Shown: positions 10,040-20,770 of the stretch, piece by piece | Numbering within the stretch: position 1 is the first letter of the stretch | Layout of the letters: each line of letters starts with the position of its first letter | Source of the DNA: Gnetum montanum | Lineage: Eukaryota; Streptophyta; Gnetopsida; Gnetales; Gnetaceae | Direction of reading: 5' to 3' | DNA: 57,538 nt | NCBI GenBank assembly: GCA_015680685.1 | Contig: MNCI01034697.1 | Location: forward strand, 1,307,225 to 1,364,762 | The notes under the pieces: model-generated | What the model was told of the DNA's origin: nothing | Database searches by the model: none | What the model saw: only the letters and a program-made list of their open reading frames with translations | Translations under genes and position numbers: made by a program

Positions 10040-11155
10040 TGCTCTAGGAATACAGAGTGATATATGCTCATCCTAATGAGTATGTACCTAATTTCACCTT
10101 TGCCCTACACCAAGATGAACAACTACAATGGCAAGACATGGAGGGAAACATTATCTTGCCACCTAATCAATCCATTTCTACAATGCTCAAAAAAATCTTA
10201 TGTGCTTTGGCATCCAAGGGCTTCATGCTAAATATCTTGTGCAAGATAGTGACACTAGGGATTATCATCCCACCGATGCACAACATCTGATGGATCGACA
10301 ACTAGAGCAATGTTACACATCTACGAAGGGGAAGTGATCCAATGATTCTTGATTCTTGATGTACCAAAAAGATGATGGAGAATCCTTCTTTAGGGATTTT
10401 TCATATAGAGAGACTCCTCTCTTTGACTTTAATGAAGGAAGTCAAAACCAAAACCTGCATTCCATGATACATAATCCTAGTTTTGGTAAGAAAGGATCCC
10501 ATGACAAAGGGGAATCCAAGGAGGAAAGTCATTACAGGGATGTAGGCAAGCAGCATGATCATAATAATGGCCACAACCACCAAAGAGGGGGTGGAAAGCA
10601 CTATGATGATGTTATTCCTCCTTCCTCTTTACCTTCATCATCATCTTCTTCCTCTTCTAGCTCTAAACATAACTACAAGGGACATGCTTGTGATGGAGGT
10701 GACTAATGAGATCGAGATGATCATAGGGACCATTGGGAAAGTTAAGATCCAAGGTGCAAGTATTCAAGAGAGGCCCATCACCATGAACAAAGGGATAGTA
10801 AAGGACATCATAGGCACCAAGGTCATGGCTATAATGAGCCTTTTCTTACTACCCGAAGCATGCAGTGAGAATTTTGACAAGGCACATGAAAGATAGTAGG
10901 ATCAAATAATTGGATATGAACAACATCCCCAAGTTTGAGAGGGGATATAACTCAGATCCGTAGAACCATCTTCAAGCTTTTCACAATGCTTGTGCCTTAA
11001 AAAATATAGAAAAAAACTAGCAAAATCTTAAGTTATTTCCCATGACACTCATCAAAGACACAAAAAGCTAGTACCAATCCTTGGAGCCAAAATCAATTTG
11101 TAGATGGAGTATGATGCTTGAAGTATTTAACGAAAAGTATCAAATGTACTCCTAA
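10040..11155 (+). pseudogene. gag: gag of B1, truncated
   Basis: The plus-strand product starts with a block equivalent to HPNEYVPNFTFALHQDEQLQ and WQDMEGNIILPP, the N-terminal domain shared with A, D and E. A Ser/His-rich spacer (10480-10690) follows, then relics of the central gag domain (IKxLDMNNIPKFERGY-like, 10900-10950) and MMLEVFNEKYQMYS at about 11110-11150. At about 11155 the gag sequence stops and LTR sequence begins, so the C-terminal half and all of pol are absent. Stops and frame changes are present throughout. Confidence 0.75.
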
Positions 11156-11159
11156 GTGT

Positions 11160-11472
11160 CTATAGTTAAGAGTGGATACTCATCACCATAGGCTAGTTTA
11201 GATCTTGTTTTCTATAATTCATTAGTTTAATTAATTTATCTCTTTATCATTATCAGGAGTAGCATAGAATTAGAAACAACATCATATGCCTCACTTTGGA
11301 CTAAACCATATGTGACAAAGCTACCGCTAGTCCAAGTGGGAAGATAGTGAATTGCAATCAAAGCCTAATGATCTAAACACCACAACTAGTCCCATACATA
11401 AAATTTGACCAAATCATGCATGAACACTTGTGATTTGTATGGTTGGATGTAGGGGTACCTTGCTGCTCATCA
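11160..11472 (+). repeat. 5'-truncated LTR of element B2
   Basis: From AGTTAAGAGTGGATACTCATC to GCTGCTCATCA this matches the end of the B2 3' LTR (17190-17506) and stops one base before a PBS. The U3/R part is missing. It is joined directly to gag of B1. Confidence 0.8.
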
Positions 11473-11473
11473 T

Positions 11474-11491
11474 TGGTGCCATTGCTAGGGA
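11474..11491 (+). other. primer-binding site of B2
   Basis: TGGTGCCATTGCTAGGGA, close to the tRNA-Asp 3' end, one base after the LTR. Confidence 0.78.
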
Positions 11492-11639
11492 TGGTGCTAG
11501 TTATCTAGAGTAGTTATATCATACACGATCACTATAAAGGTATTAATGATATATCTTTCAGAAACTCTTAGCTAACACACACCATAAACCAAGAACCATC
11601 TCTCTCACACATGAAAGTGACTATGCATTGTATAGCGAA

Positions 11640-13470
11640 CACATTCATTAGATAACTAATGAGATATACAATGAAGAAAATTAGAGTGACCAACCCTATG
11701 TAGGGGTTTCTGATTATCATGATCATGCTAATGAAACTTAAAGACTACATTCACCTAATGTAGACAATCTTGGAGAAGATGATGTAGGTCCTAGACTAGG
11801 GGAGGCCTCAAGGCCTATGACCTTCTCGAAACCCAGAAATGATAAATCAAGTGACCCTAAGGAACACCATAGAAGCCATGGCAATCCTTCCAGTTCCTGA
11901 TCTTCCTCTTCCCCTTCAACATCTAGTTCTAATAGAGATGAACATAGGTATAGAGATAAAGCTCCATTAAAGGGTTGAACTAAAAATCAGAATCAAACCC
12001 ATGGAAAAAGTTAAAGAACTCACCATGAACATAGGAATTTCCCTCACAATTTTTTTGATGATGATGAACCCCTGTTGGCCACTAAGAGCCTAATGCAAAT
12101 CACAGAGGTAGTAAAGATATCTTGGAGGCATCACAAATAAAGTCTCTTACCTAAGCTTGACATGAACAATATTCCTAAATTTGCAGGAGGCTATGATTTA
12201 GATCTGCAATAGCATTTACAAGCCTTTCATGATGTCTGTGCTTACTACAACATTGAAAGTGGATGTAAAAAGCTTAAGCTCTTTCCTAGGACACTAATTG
12301 ATAGAGCCCAAGTGTGGTATAGATCATTGAGACCAAATTCAATCTACCGATGGTCTACAATGATGGAACTATTCAACAAGAAATACCAAACCTATGCAAG
12401 AGTGTCCAATCTAAGGAGACAAATCCAAAAGTGGAAATAAAAACAACATGAACCCTTGGACATGGCCTTAGATAGATATTATGTGTTACTAAATAGATAC
12501 CCAAGTCATGGTTTCTCTGAGGAAAGGAAACTTTACTACATCATAGATGGGCTTCATAATGAAACAAGGGAGATCCTTAGGATGTATGCCCCAAGGTAAT
12601 TATATGAGCTCCAAGTCTATCAAATCAAAGATCTAATAGAGAATGTGGTAAAAGAAGAAGGAGAGATATGCAAATGGGAGAATGTCAAGAAATCTTAATG
12701 GAACTTAACTTTTCAATCAAAGGAGGTCCAAATTTATGGTAAGAAAAATGAAACTACTCTTGATACAGTGATTTTGCAACAAACCTTGTTGTGAAGAAGT
12801 CTATTGATGAATTAGAAGCAAAGTTTAATAGGATGCCCAAATGGATATATGAAAACATCACAACTCTTATTGAGATAGATGAGGAGAGGATCATGCAAAA
12901 TAAGCTAGGTAATCACAATAAACAAAGGATACAAAACCAAGAAATAGCTAAGAACAATTTTTGACAAAAGGGAAACATGGCTAAAGAAAGTGAGGTTATA
13001 GACTCAACCACAAATGAAGATAGTGGATGCAACATCTACATATATGATCATGCGAAGGGCCATTTCCTAATCTTGTTGCATCTAAAAGAGTATTGGGCAA
13101 GTGCCTTAAATTTGAAGTATGTGCAAAATCACATGCCTAGGAGATTTCCTCTTCCAAAAGGTAATTATAGATAGTCCCACAATTGATGGTACCATCCTAG
13201 GAAGACTTATTACCAACCTCAACATAGTCATCAACTATAGTGGCAACAACCATAGTTGTGGGGGAGGCCACAACCAAATCATCCCTATCCTTCCTACCCA
13301 TCAAAACCACATGAATACTATGTTCAACACCATGTTTTTCTAACTAGTTGTACACCCTCTACTTCTAATCACCATTACCACTCTCCCAAGCACCATCAAT
13401 TCATGACATCCTTTAAAGGATCACCACCTCGCACCTCTTACCATCCATCCTACCCTTGATATTCTCATAA
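11640..13470 (+). pseudogene. gag: gag of B2, broken
   Basis: This is the second plus-strand gag. Blocks seen: a Ser-rich spacer near 11880-11940; LDMNNIPKFAGGYDLD (about 12155-12200); KKLKLFPRTLIDRAQVWYRS (about 12270-12330); ELFNKKYQTYARVSNLRRQI (12370-12430); then LHNETREILRMY (12550-12590). The knuckle-like region near 13020-13060 reads CNIYIYDHAKGH and lacks the second Cys and the CC pair. Several in-frame stops are present. It should encode the particle protein for packaging B2 RNA; now inactive. Confidence 0.8.
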
Positions 13471-14035
13471 TCCACCTCATTATATGCCATCACTAAGGAC
13501 ATAGGAAGGTTTTGCACCGCAATATCAACAAACGAATGTCGCTTATTCTACACACGTGGATAGACATGCCAACACCAGTGGGTCTCAACCACAATGTAGC
13601 AAACGCCCCTTCTGGAGGAAAGTCTATAAGCCGAAGCAAACCATGCATGGACCCACCACATCATCTGAGCTAGCATAATGCCAATCTAAAGCACCACCTT
13701 CCTTTTCACCACCACCATCCTCTAAGCCTACACAAGGGCCACCATCCATCATTACTCCACGCCCAAATATGAACAATGAATCTAATAGTGTGGGGAGACA
13801 AACAAATCCATGCATACCATATCATGATCAAGGGTGCAATCATTGGCCAGCCATCCATAATGTTAACACACCTCATACACTAATCCACCATACATTTAAC
13901 CATCAAATGTGTGACCACCAATTTTTCTACCTAGCCACCACACCACAAACAAACACCCAGTGGCTACGGCAAGGATGGTTACCAATGTTTCATACATGCA
14001 TGGATCCTATTTATCTTCTTATTAATCCTTATCAT
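13471..14035 (+). pseudogene. gag-protease linker of B2, cut at the pol deletion
   Basis: A Pro/His/Thr-rich low-complexity frame ends in TQWLRQGWLPMFHTCMDPIY, which corresponds to the VTDWIKxGHLPRKFFDP block just before the protease in D. After about 14035 the sequence matches the 3' noncoding region of D instead. Protease active site, RT, RNase H and integrase are all missing. The long open frame over 13769-14209 is a product of this fusion plus T-rich DNA. Confidence 0.65.
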
Positions 14036-14456
14036 GCCATATGCTTAGTTATGGGGTTCACCCCCCATTCTAGTCTCTATTATTCTTATGTGTTTTTCAT
14101 CTTTTTTTTTTACACATTTTTTGTTTTACCACTTTTTGTTTTACACATTTTTTTTACGACTTCTTATTTTCATGTTATTAGTATTTTCTATTTTTTAAAT
14201 AATTGTTAGTACATTTGCTATTTATTGAATATTTTTCATCTTCTTTTATATTTTATTTTTTTTTGTTCTATTTTTTTTGTTTTTGATGTGACTTTCTAAC
14301 TTTTTGTTAATAATTGCCAGGTACAATGGTAATGCATTGCTTGATGGTGGTATGTATTATTTTGTTATTTAATTGTTGGTGTCTAGTTTTTAGCTTTGAA
14401 TTTCATTACAGATAATTAGGACATGGTTTCTTTTTCATGCAATAGGCATTGAGTCC
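14036..14456 (+). other. 3' noncoding region of B2, T-rich part
   Basis: Noncoding T-rich DNA aligning in order with the reverse complement of D 33120-33400, including ATTCTAG, the poly-T stretch, GATGGTGGTATG and GGCATTGAGTCCA. Confidence 0.6.
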
Positions 14457-14540
14457 ACAACTAGTCCCACCCATAGAATTCGACTGAATTGTGCATGAAC
14501 ACTTGTGATTCATATGGTTGGGCATAGGGGTACCTTGCCG
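14457..14540 (+). repeat. 84-bp LTR-end fragment embedded in B2
   Basis: From CAACTAGTCCCACCC to GGGTACCTTGCCG this matches the last part of the B2 LTR (11387-11465), without the terminal CTCATCA. It interrupts the 3' noncoding region, which resumes after it. The junctions look like microhomology (CCA on the left). Confidence 0.7.
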
Positions 14541-14610
14541 CTTTGGGTGGATGTTGTGTTTTCATGGATTTCTTACTATTCCATGTTGACCAATAAAAGG
14601 AAGTTAAATA

Positions 14611-14862
14611 AGTCCTTGCATGGTGTGGTTCTTATCAGGAAAAATAAATAAATCATGAAAACTCAAAGCATACACCTTGGACAAAATAAATGCATAAGTC
14701 CTCACATGGTGTGGTTCTCATTAGAGGAAAAAAAAGGATGAGGATTCAAAGCACATCCCTTGGATAAAATAAATTCATGTGTCTTTGCATGGTGTGGTTT
14801 CCATTTCAAAAAATAATAATAATGGAAATTCAAAGCACACACCTTAGACAAAATAAACGGGC
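14611..14862 (+). repeat. three tandem hairpin units (86, 83, 83 bp) in B2 3' noncoding region
   Basis: Units begin at 14611, 14697 and 14780. Each has GGTGTGG and a TTCTCAT-like arm, an A-rich loop, then an ATGAG/ATGGAAATT-like arm and CAAAGCACA. D (32755-32826) and E (42938-42990) have a single copy of the same inverted repeat at the equivalent place. Confidence 0.75.
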
Positions 14863-15931
14863 TACAAGCACTAGTTATGGGACTAGAAAGACATGTACCC
14901 ATACTTGAATGTCCTCTCTAACTAAGGCCCTTTCTCACTTTCTACTTCTCTTTTCTTCTCTAATAAGGAATGGTGGTTGTTCTGTAGGAGCACTTTTATG
15001 TCTCAGGTGATGGACTAGTCTTAGAATGTTGATGTGAAGTCACTAAACATGGTTGGTTTTGGTCTAGACTAAGGATTGATCCTATTAAGTCATTTAACCA
15101 CAAAATCCACAAGGGACTTCATGTGACCTTAATTAGCAACTCCATTCCACTCTCTCTCATCCATTTATGCTTTCCATGTCTCACATCACTGCCAATTTCA
15201 TGTTATTGATTCGATGTCTTGGTTTCAAGTGTTGGAATTCTTAGTTAGTTTCTTCCGAGTTTTTGTACTTAACCTTCTGTAACCATTAGTCATCCACAAA
15301 GCCCATAAACTCTTTGGTTTGAAGTTATGCAAGGGTATAAAAGGCCTATGCCTACTTTGGGGAGGACCCACTTGTGTATCTTTTAGTTGGATTAGTTAAG
15401 TTCTTTACCCTTAGACACTCTTATAATCAATTCCTTTTGTTTACCCCATCAATGACATCCAATTGTGCACATCTTCACAACATTTTTCAGTGAATTCTTA
15501 CACCCTCTTCAAATATCTCCTTATGTCAAACTTTTTCAACTTTAATGGACTACTTATCTATTTTATCCTATTTGTCAACCTTCCTGCTAACACTCCTAAA
15601 GGAATCAATCTACCATAATCACAACCTAGCCAAGTATAACCATTGAAGAGACAAGGTACATAATAGGTATGTGTTACAAATTGCATACTAATTCATGATT
15701 TTGTTGTGATTGCAATGGGAAGCATGGACTAGAAGTGGGACTATTTTCACCAAGGATGATGCAGTAACACCTTGTGATGAGGACTGTTCATGATCATTGG
15801 ATGTTCTATCTCTCTCTTCAGCTACTAAGAGGTGTTAGATGTTATTTTTTTTATAGGGTGTTCACTTCTCTTATCATGAATACCAAATTTTTTAAACCTT
15901 GTAACTCCATATACTTGGGCACTCAACATCT
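14863..15931 (+). other. 3' noncoding region of B2, continued
   Basis: Noncoding. It contains family blocks shared with C, D and E, such as GCCTATGCCTACTTTGGGGA followed by GGACCCAC near 15340-15370. No credible gene is seen. Confidence 0.6.
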
Positions 15932-16583
15932 TTCTATTCCATATAAGTTAGTTTGTATGTTAGTCAATGATCCCATACCTGGCCAATATTTTGTAACGAA
16001 CTTGCTTCTTGTTATGTTTAACTCAAGGATGAGTTTTCATTCAGTTGTGAGGGTACGATGAGTCACGATTTTCCTAGCCTTGACATTGGAGCCTTGTTAT
16101 TGATGCCCTAACGTCGGAGCCCTAATGTCAGATATGTAATGTTGAATATCCAACGTCTGTCTATTCCACCTGAGTTAGTTTGTATGTTAGTCAACAATTC
16201 CATACCTACCCAATATTTTGTAAGGAACTTGTTCCTCATTTTGTTTAACTCAAGGATAAGTTTTCATTCAGTTGTGGGGGCATGCTAAGTCACAATTTTC
16301 TTGGCCTTGACATCAGAGCCTTAACATTGAATCCTTGACATCAAAGCCTTTTTATCGAAGCCTTGTATTAGGGCCTTATTATTAATGCCCTAACGTTGGA
16401 GCCTCAATGTCGAATACATGATGTTGGAGCCAAGACACGACACCAGATATTCGACATCTATCTATTCCACCAGAGTTAGTTTGTATGTCAGTTAATAATC
16501 CCATACCTACCCAATCTTTTGTAAGGAACTTTTTCCTCATTTTGTTTAACTAGTGGATGAGTTTTCATTCAGTTGTGGGGGTA
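15932..16583 (+). repeat. tandem copies of the polypurine tract/U3-start segment of B2
   Basis: A segment running from TCTATTCCA...GTTAGTTTGTATGTTAG through CAGTTGTGRGGG into a TGATGAGTCAC-like U3 start occurs three times, with the U3 starts near 16057, 16283 and 16584 (spacings about 226 and 301 bp). Copies 1 and 2 have a damaged TG (CGATG, TGCTAAG); copy 3 keeps GGGGGTATGATGAG. Short GACATCGGAGCC-like motifs lie between. Confidence 0.72.
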
Positions 16584-17506
16584 TGATGAGTCATGATTTT
16601 CCTGGCCTTGACATCGAAGCCTTGACATTAGAGCCTTGTTATCGAAGCCTTGTACAAGAGCCTTATTATTAGTGCCCTAACATTAGAGCACCTGATGTTG
16701 AATACGCGATGTCAGAGCTGAGACATGACATCACATATCCAACATCGTAGGATATACTCCAGCCTATAAATATTGAGCTTAGGCTCATGATTTCTAGATA
16801 GTTTTTTAGTCAGAGTAGTAGAGCTCTTACAATTTGTTTTCTCTAGAGTTAGAATATTTTTTGAATGCTTGTAGTATGATGTTTGTAATTGTACAACACC
16901 TTTGTTTGAGTGTGATGTACTTGGACACATTACATGACTAGCAATAAAGACTGAGATTACTTCCATCATTGTAGCATCCACTTAGATTATTATTGCTTTA
17001 TTTACTACTTTATTTGGTTAAATGTTTTCATTTATTGTTACTTACTATTCCTGTTATTAAGAAGAATGTGTACATATTAATCATGAACATTTAAGTGTGG
17101 ATACTTGGTAATCCAGAAGTGTATCATTTGGCACAACCAATGACATACACTTGGCAATTCCAAAAGTAGCCTCATGAAGTCTAAGACGTGTACGGATGAT
17201 TAAGAGTGGATACTTATCACCATAGGCTAGTTTAGATCTTATTTTCTATCATTCATTAGTTTAATTAATTTATCTCTTTATCATTATCAGGAGTTGCATA
17301 GAATTAGGAACAACATCATATGCCTCACTTTGGACTAAATGATACATGATAAAGCTACCACTAGTCCAAGTGAGAAGATAGCGAACTGTGATCAAAGCTT
17401 AACAATCTAGATACCACAACTAGTTCCATCCATGAAATTTGACCAAATCATGCGTGAACACTTGTGATTCATATGGTTGGACGTAGGGGTACCTCATCAC
17501 TCATCA
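16584..17506 (+). repeat. 3' LTR of element B2
   Basis: From TGATGAGTCATG after a polypurine tract (AGTTGTGGGGGTA) to CACTCATCA (923 bp). TATA box near 16765 (CCTATAAATATTG), AATAAAGACTG near 16943. The next five bases, ACACT (17507-17511), should be its target duplication. They match C's own LTR at 29475-29479, so B2 inserted in the LTR of C. Confidence 0.82.
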
Positions 17507-17733
17507 ACACTACAAGCATTCACTTTTCTATCTCTAAATCTAAGTTCAAGAAATAAAATGACAAGAGTTTTGTTACGATGGGAATGAAAAGTTGTTGTAT
17601 CGTGTGCCCAAGTGTCATATTTACAGGGGTGCACACATCCCATCGTATCAATGATGACTTAACATAAGAAGAGACATCGTATCAATGACATCATTAATAC
17701 AATTTCATAACCTAATAAAATCTAGATTTATCA
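17507..17733 (-). repeat. 3' LTR of C, partial (U3 and adjoining part)
   Basis: Matches 29475-29706 of the 5' LTR from ACACT to TTTATCA. U3 keeps the TATCAATGATG repeats. The PPT complement (TACCCTCATGAC) follows at 17734. Confidence 0.8.
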
Positions 17734-17999
17734 TACCCTCATGACTAACTAGAAACTTGTCCTCCAGTTAAAGTAAAATGAGGATAGAGTTCCTTACAAA
17801 ATTGGGAGGTAGATTTAACATATACATGAATGATAGACTATTTACATGACTCTAAATGTTGTAGTGGTGTTTTTACAAAATTTGATACAAGTGTATAAAA
17901 ACATAATACAAAAACTAAAGGACCTTGATGTAGTTTATCTACCTAGCAATGGCAGCTCTTCCATCAACTACTTCTCTTTATCATCAAGCTTCTTATATT

Positions 18000-20770
18000 G
18001 ATATCTATTAAGTAATGCCTGAAGTTTTTCCTCCTCTATTGTAGTACCATGTACCATCCATGCTTGTTGAGTGATGTGTGAAAAAGCTAGTACATCCCAC
18101 AAGCATGGCAATTGTGGGAACATTTGATTGGTCTTGACATACCAAGCTATAAACTGCCACCATTATTCTTCGAATGCCTTGGCTATTTTCCACAATTCTG
18201 TATAATCAAACATTCTATGAGCCAGGTCAACTACAACATCTTCTTTCTAGCCTTGGTACCTTACTTTCACAACTTCAAGTTCATACTTTATCACATGCAA
18301 TTTCTATAGAGAATCCTTCCTATGGAAAAATTCCTTCTCATATAAGGCATACACTACTACTACCTATTACTCCAATTCGTTCCTAGGCCTACCTGCTATT
18401 AACATGGCAAAGCTAGCATAGTGGAGATTTTCTAACCCCATGCACTCTATGAGATCCTTAATCTACAAGTCTTTATTTTTAATTTCCACTTGGTGGACAT
18501 GGACTAGAATATCTAGGATTCACTACCAGTCTAGATTTTGCACTAAAATGAAACTAAACTTGGCTTTAGCCATCTAGACTTTTTTCTTGTTAATCTGCTT
18601 GTACATGTTCACTTGATCTTAGAAATGCTCTTTAAGCTACTTGTGCTTCTTGGCATCATTTTGCCACGTGTTAATCTCAATTATAGATTTCTATTTGATT
18701 CTGCAAACTTCTTCCATTAATAGGGTCCTATTCTGATGGGCTAAGTGACTCATATCTTAGTTGACTTGAACTAGTTGTTCTTGAAGTTGTTGAATGCTTT
18801 CTTTGAGAATGCTATTTTGTTGCTCAATGTTAGTCAACTAAGCATTTTTTGCAGCTAGTTATTTGTTCCCCTCCTACAAAGTAATGAGTACCTTGGCATA
18901 TGCATATGTCTGTACTTCTACCACTAAGGCTTCCCATACCATCTTTTTCTTCTCTCATTCCATCCTCATGTTGTGGTCAATGAGGTGATTCACATGATCT
19001 ATTCAAAATTGGTCAAGTTGGTCAAGTGTAATGAACTGCATTAGATCTCTTCTTTCTACCCTTCAGTTCACAATCTCTTATTTTAGCTTTTGGATTTCAT
19101 TTTCAACATGCTTTACCTTGGTCTTGGTCATGACCAACTTTCCTTTGGTGGTGATTAGGTTAAACTAGACTGCTATGATATCACTAGGGATATCAAAGAG
19201 ATTTTGCATAACTTGCCTCATCTACAACAATCTATCTAAGATGTTTTCATGTTTAGCTAGAGTCATTGAGGTTCTAGTTAGCATTTGAGCATCTCATACT
19301 CCAAAGATATCAACTATTGACAAAACAAGAACATTGAAGAACTCCTTGATGTGATCAGTAATCACTTCAGTAGCTCATGCTACATCTTAATGCTGCATAA
19401 CCATCACTATGTCTCCTTCTCTAGTTTCAAGCATTACTTAGAATGATGTAGTGCTCCCTGAGATATATTGTGACAAAGCATCCCCTCCACTTGAATACAA
19501 TGATATCTATTCACTAGTAGAGTCTATTGAGATAGTGGGTCTAACTACATTTTTGATAACCTTGTAGAGATTGGCCCCCTCTTTGGTTTTCTAGCTAACT
19601 CTATTTCCAATCTATTATAGATGGGTCATGGAAGGTCAATAATCCTATCGTAGTAGCAGTACAACTTTCTACTATTGCTATTGATGATCAATTGGCAGCT
19701 AGCTACTTGCTCCTAATTATGTATGCTGGCTAGTAGCTTGAATGGTGTCAACAAGATTTTAACCTGTAGCTCCCTTAGTGCCTACTTCTTTCTCCAACTA
19801 ATTCTTTTTTAGAGACATGGGTCTTGACATCTCAGCATATGAGGCATTCTGAGGTTTTCTCAAAACATCGTTTGTATAACCTAGTATGCCTACTTATTTG
19901 CATAGCTTCTTGATTAGGCAAGGGAATAGTAGTGTTAGATTCCCTCCATTCTTCTCTTCAAATCACCTTTGGATTTTGAAGAAGTATAGATGGGAAATAT
20001 TGACATTGAATTTTTCCATCAATACAATAATTCCTCTAGTTGCATAAGTAGATATCCTATTAGGCCTTTTAGTTGGAAATAGATGATAGATGCCAATCTT
20101 GAAATTTATCTTTTCCTCTACAGTCAGCTCACTATACTCCCTATCCTCCTTACCATAGGCTCGATGTAGCCATACTTTCTTCACATTAGTATCAAACTGT
20201 GTGGATATCTACATTTTATTAGTTCCTTCATTTGGCAAATTGAGGGCTTTGGCTATTGCCTTTACTTAATATGACATGAAAAATCCTTCTATCTTTACCA
20301 TGGCATCAACTTGCTTATTTTCCAAATTTGAAGGGTTTCCCCTAAGTACCATTCACCACTTGTTGATATTATAGGCCATGAGGAAGATGATTGGAGTTGT
20401 GTTCTAACAACATCTAGAGAAAACTCCATGAAAGGACCAAAATTTAATTTCACAATAACTATCCTCATCATTGACTTTTCTTGAATGGCTTGGAGGCATT
20501 CAAGTGATAGTGTAAGGTGTTGTCCTTGTTTTAGTACTTGTGGTGCTTTGGCCTCTACTTGGGTAGACTAGGCTTCCTGTTCTACATGCTCTTCTGGTGG
20601 AGTTTGTTTTCCTGTGTGGGCCTCTCCCTTGACCTCTTAATATTTTGCTTCCTAATTGTGAGGGTCCTCCTTCCAATATCCTCTTTGAGGTCATCTATAA
20701 TCAGCAAGGATCTGAGATTATTAGAATGTTCATATCAACTCTTAATAATGTTTTACCTTGCTCATACCAT
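18000..20770 (-). pseudogene. extra frame of C between pol and 3' LTR: plant transposon-protein-like domain plus coiled coil
   Basis: Read on the minus strand, beginning about 20694, this is one long frame broken by many stops. The N-terminal part is basic. Around 19900-20250 it contains EDREYSELTVEEKINFKIGI and MEKFNVNISHLYFFKIQR, then LTLLFPCLIKKLC. That arrangement resembles the 'putative plant transposon protein' domain found beside Athila-type elements. Around 18600-19140 it has heptad-like leucine/glutamine repeats (for example NSILKESIQQLQEQLVQVN), so a coiled coil is likely. No transmembrane segment is obvious, so I do not call it envelope-like. It has no counterpart in D or E, where the polypurine tract is about 0.6 kb from the shared noncoding block. 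Many stops fall where Gln is expected. Function unknown. Confidence 0.6.

Noticed and set aside
13769-14209. 146-codon plus-strand frame ending in a hydrophobic Phe/Tyr-rich tail, like a membrane protein
   Set aside because: The first half is gag-protease linker and the tail is the T-rich 3' noncoding DNA after the pol deletion; the apparent membrane segment is poly-T translation.
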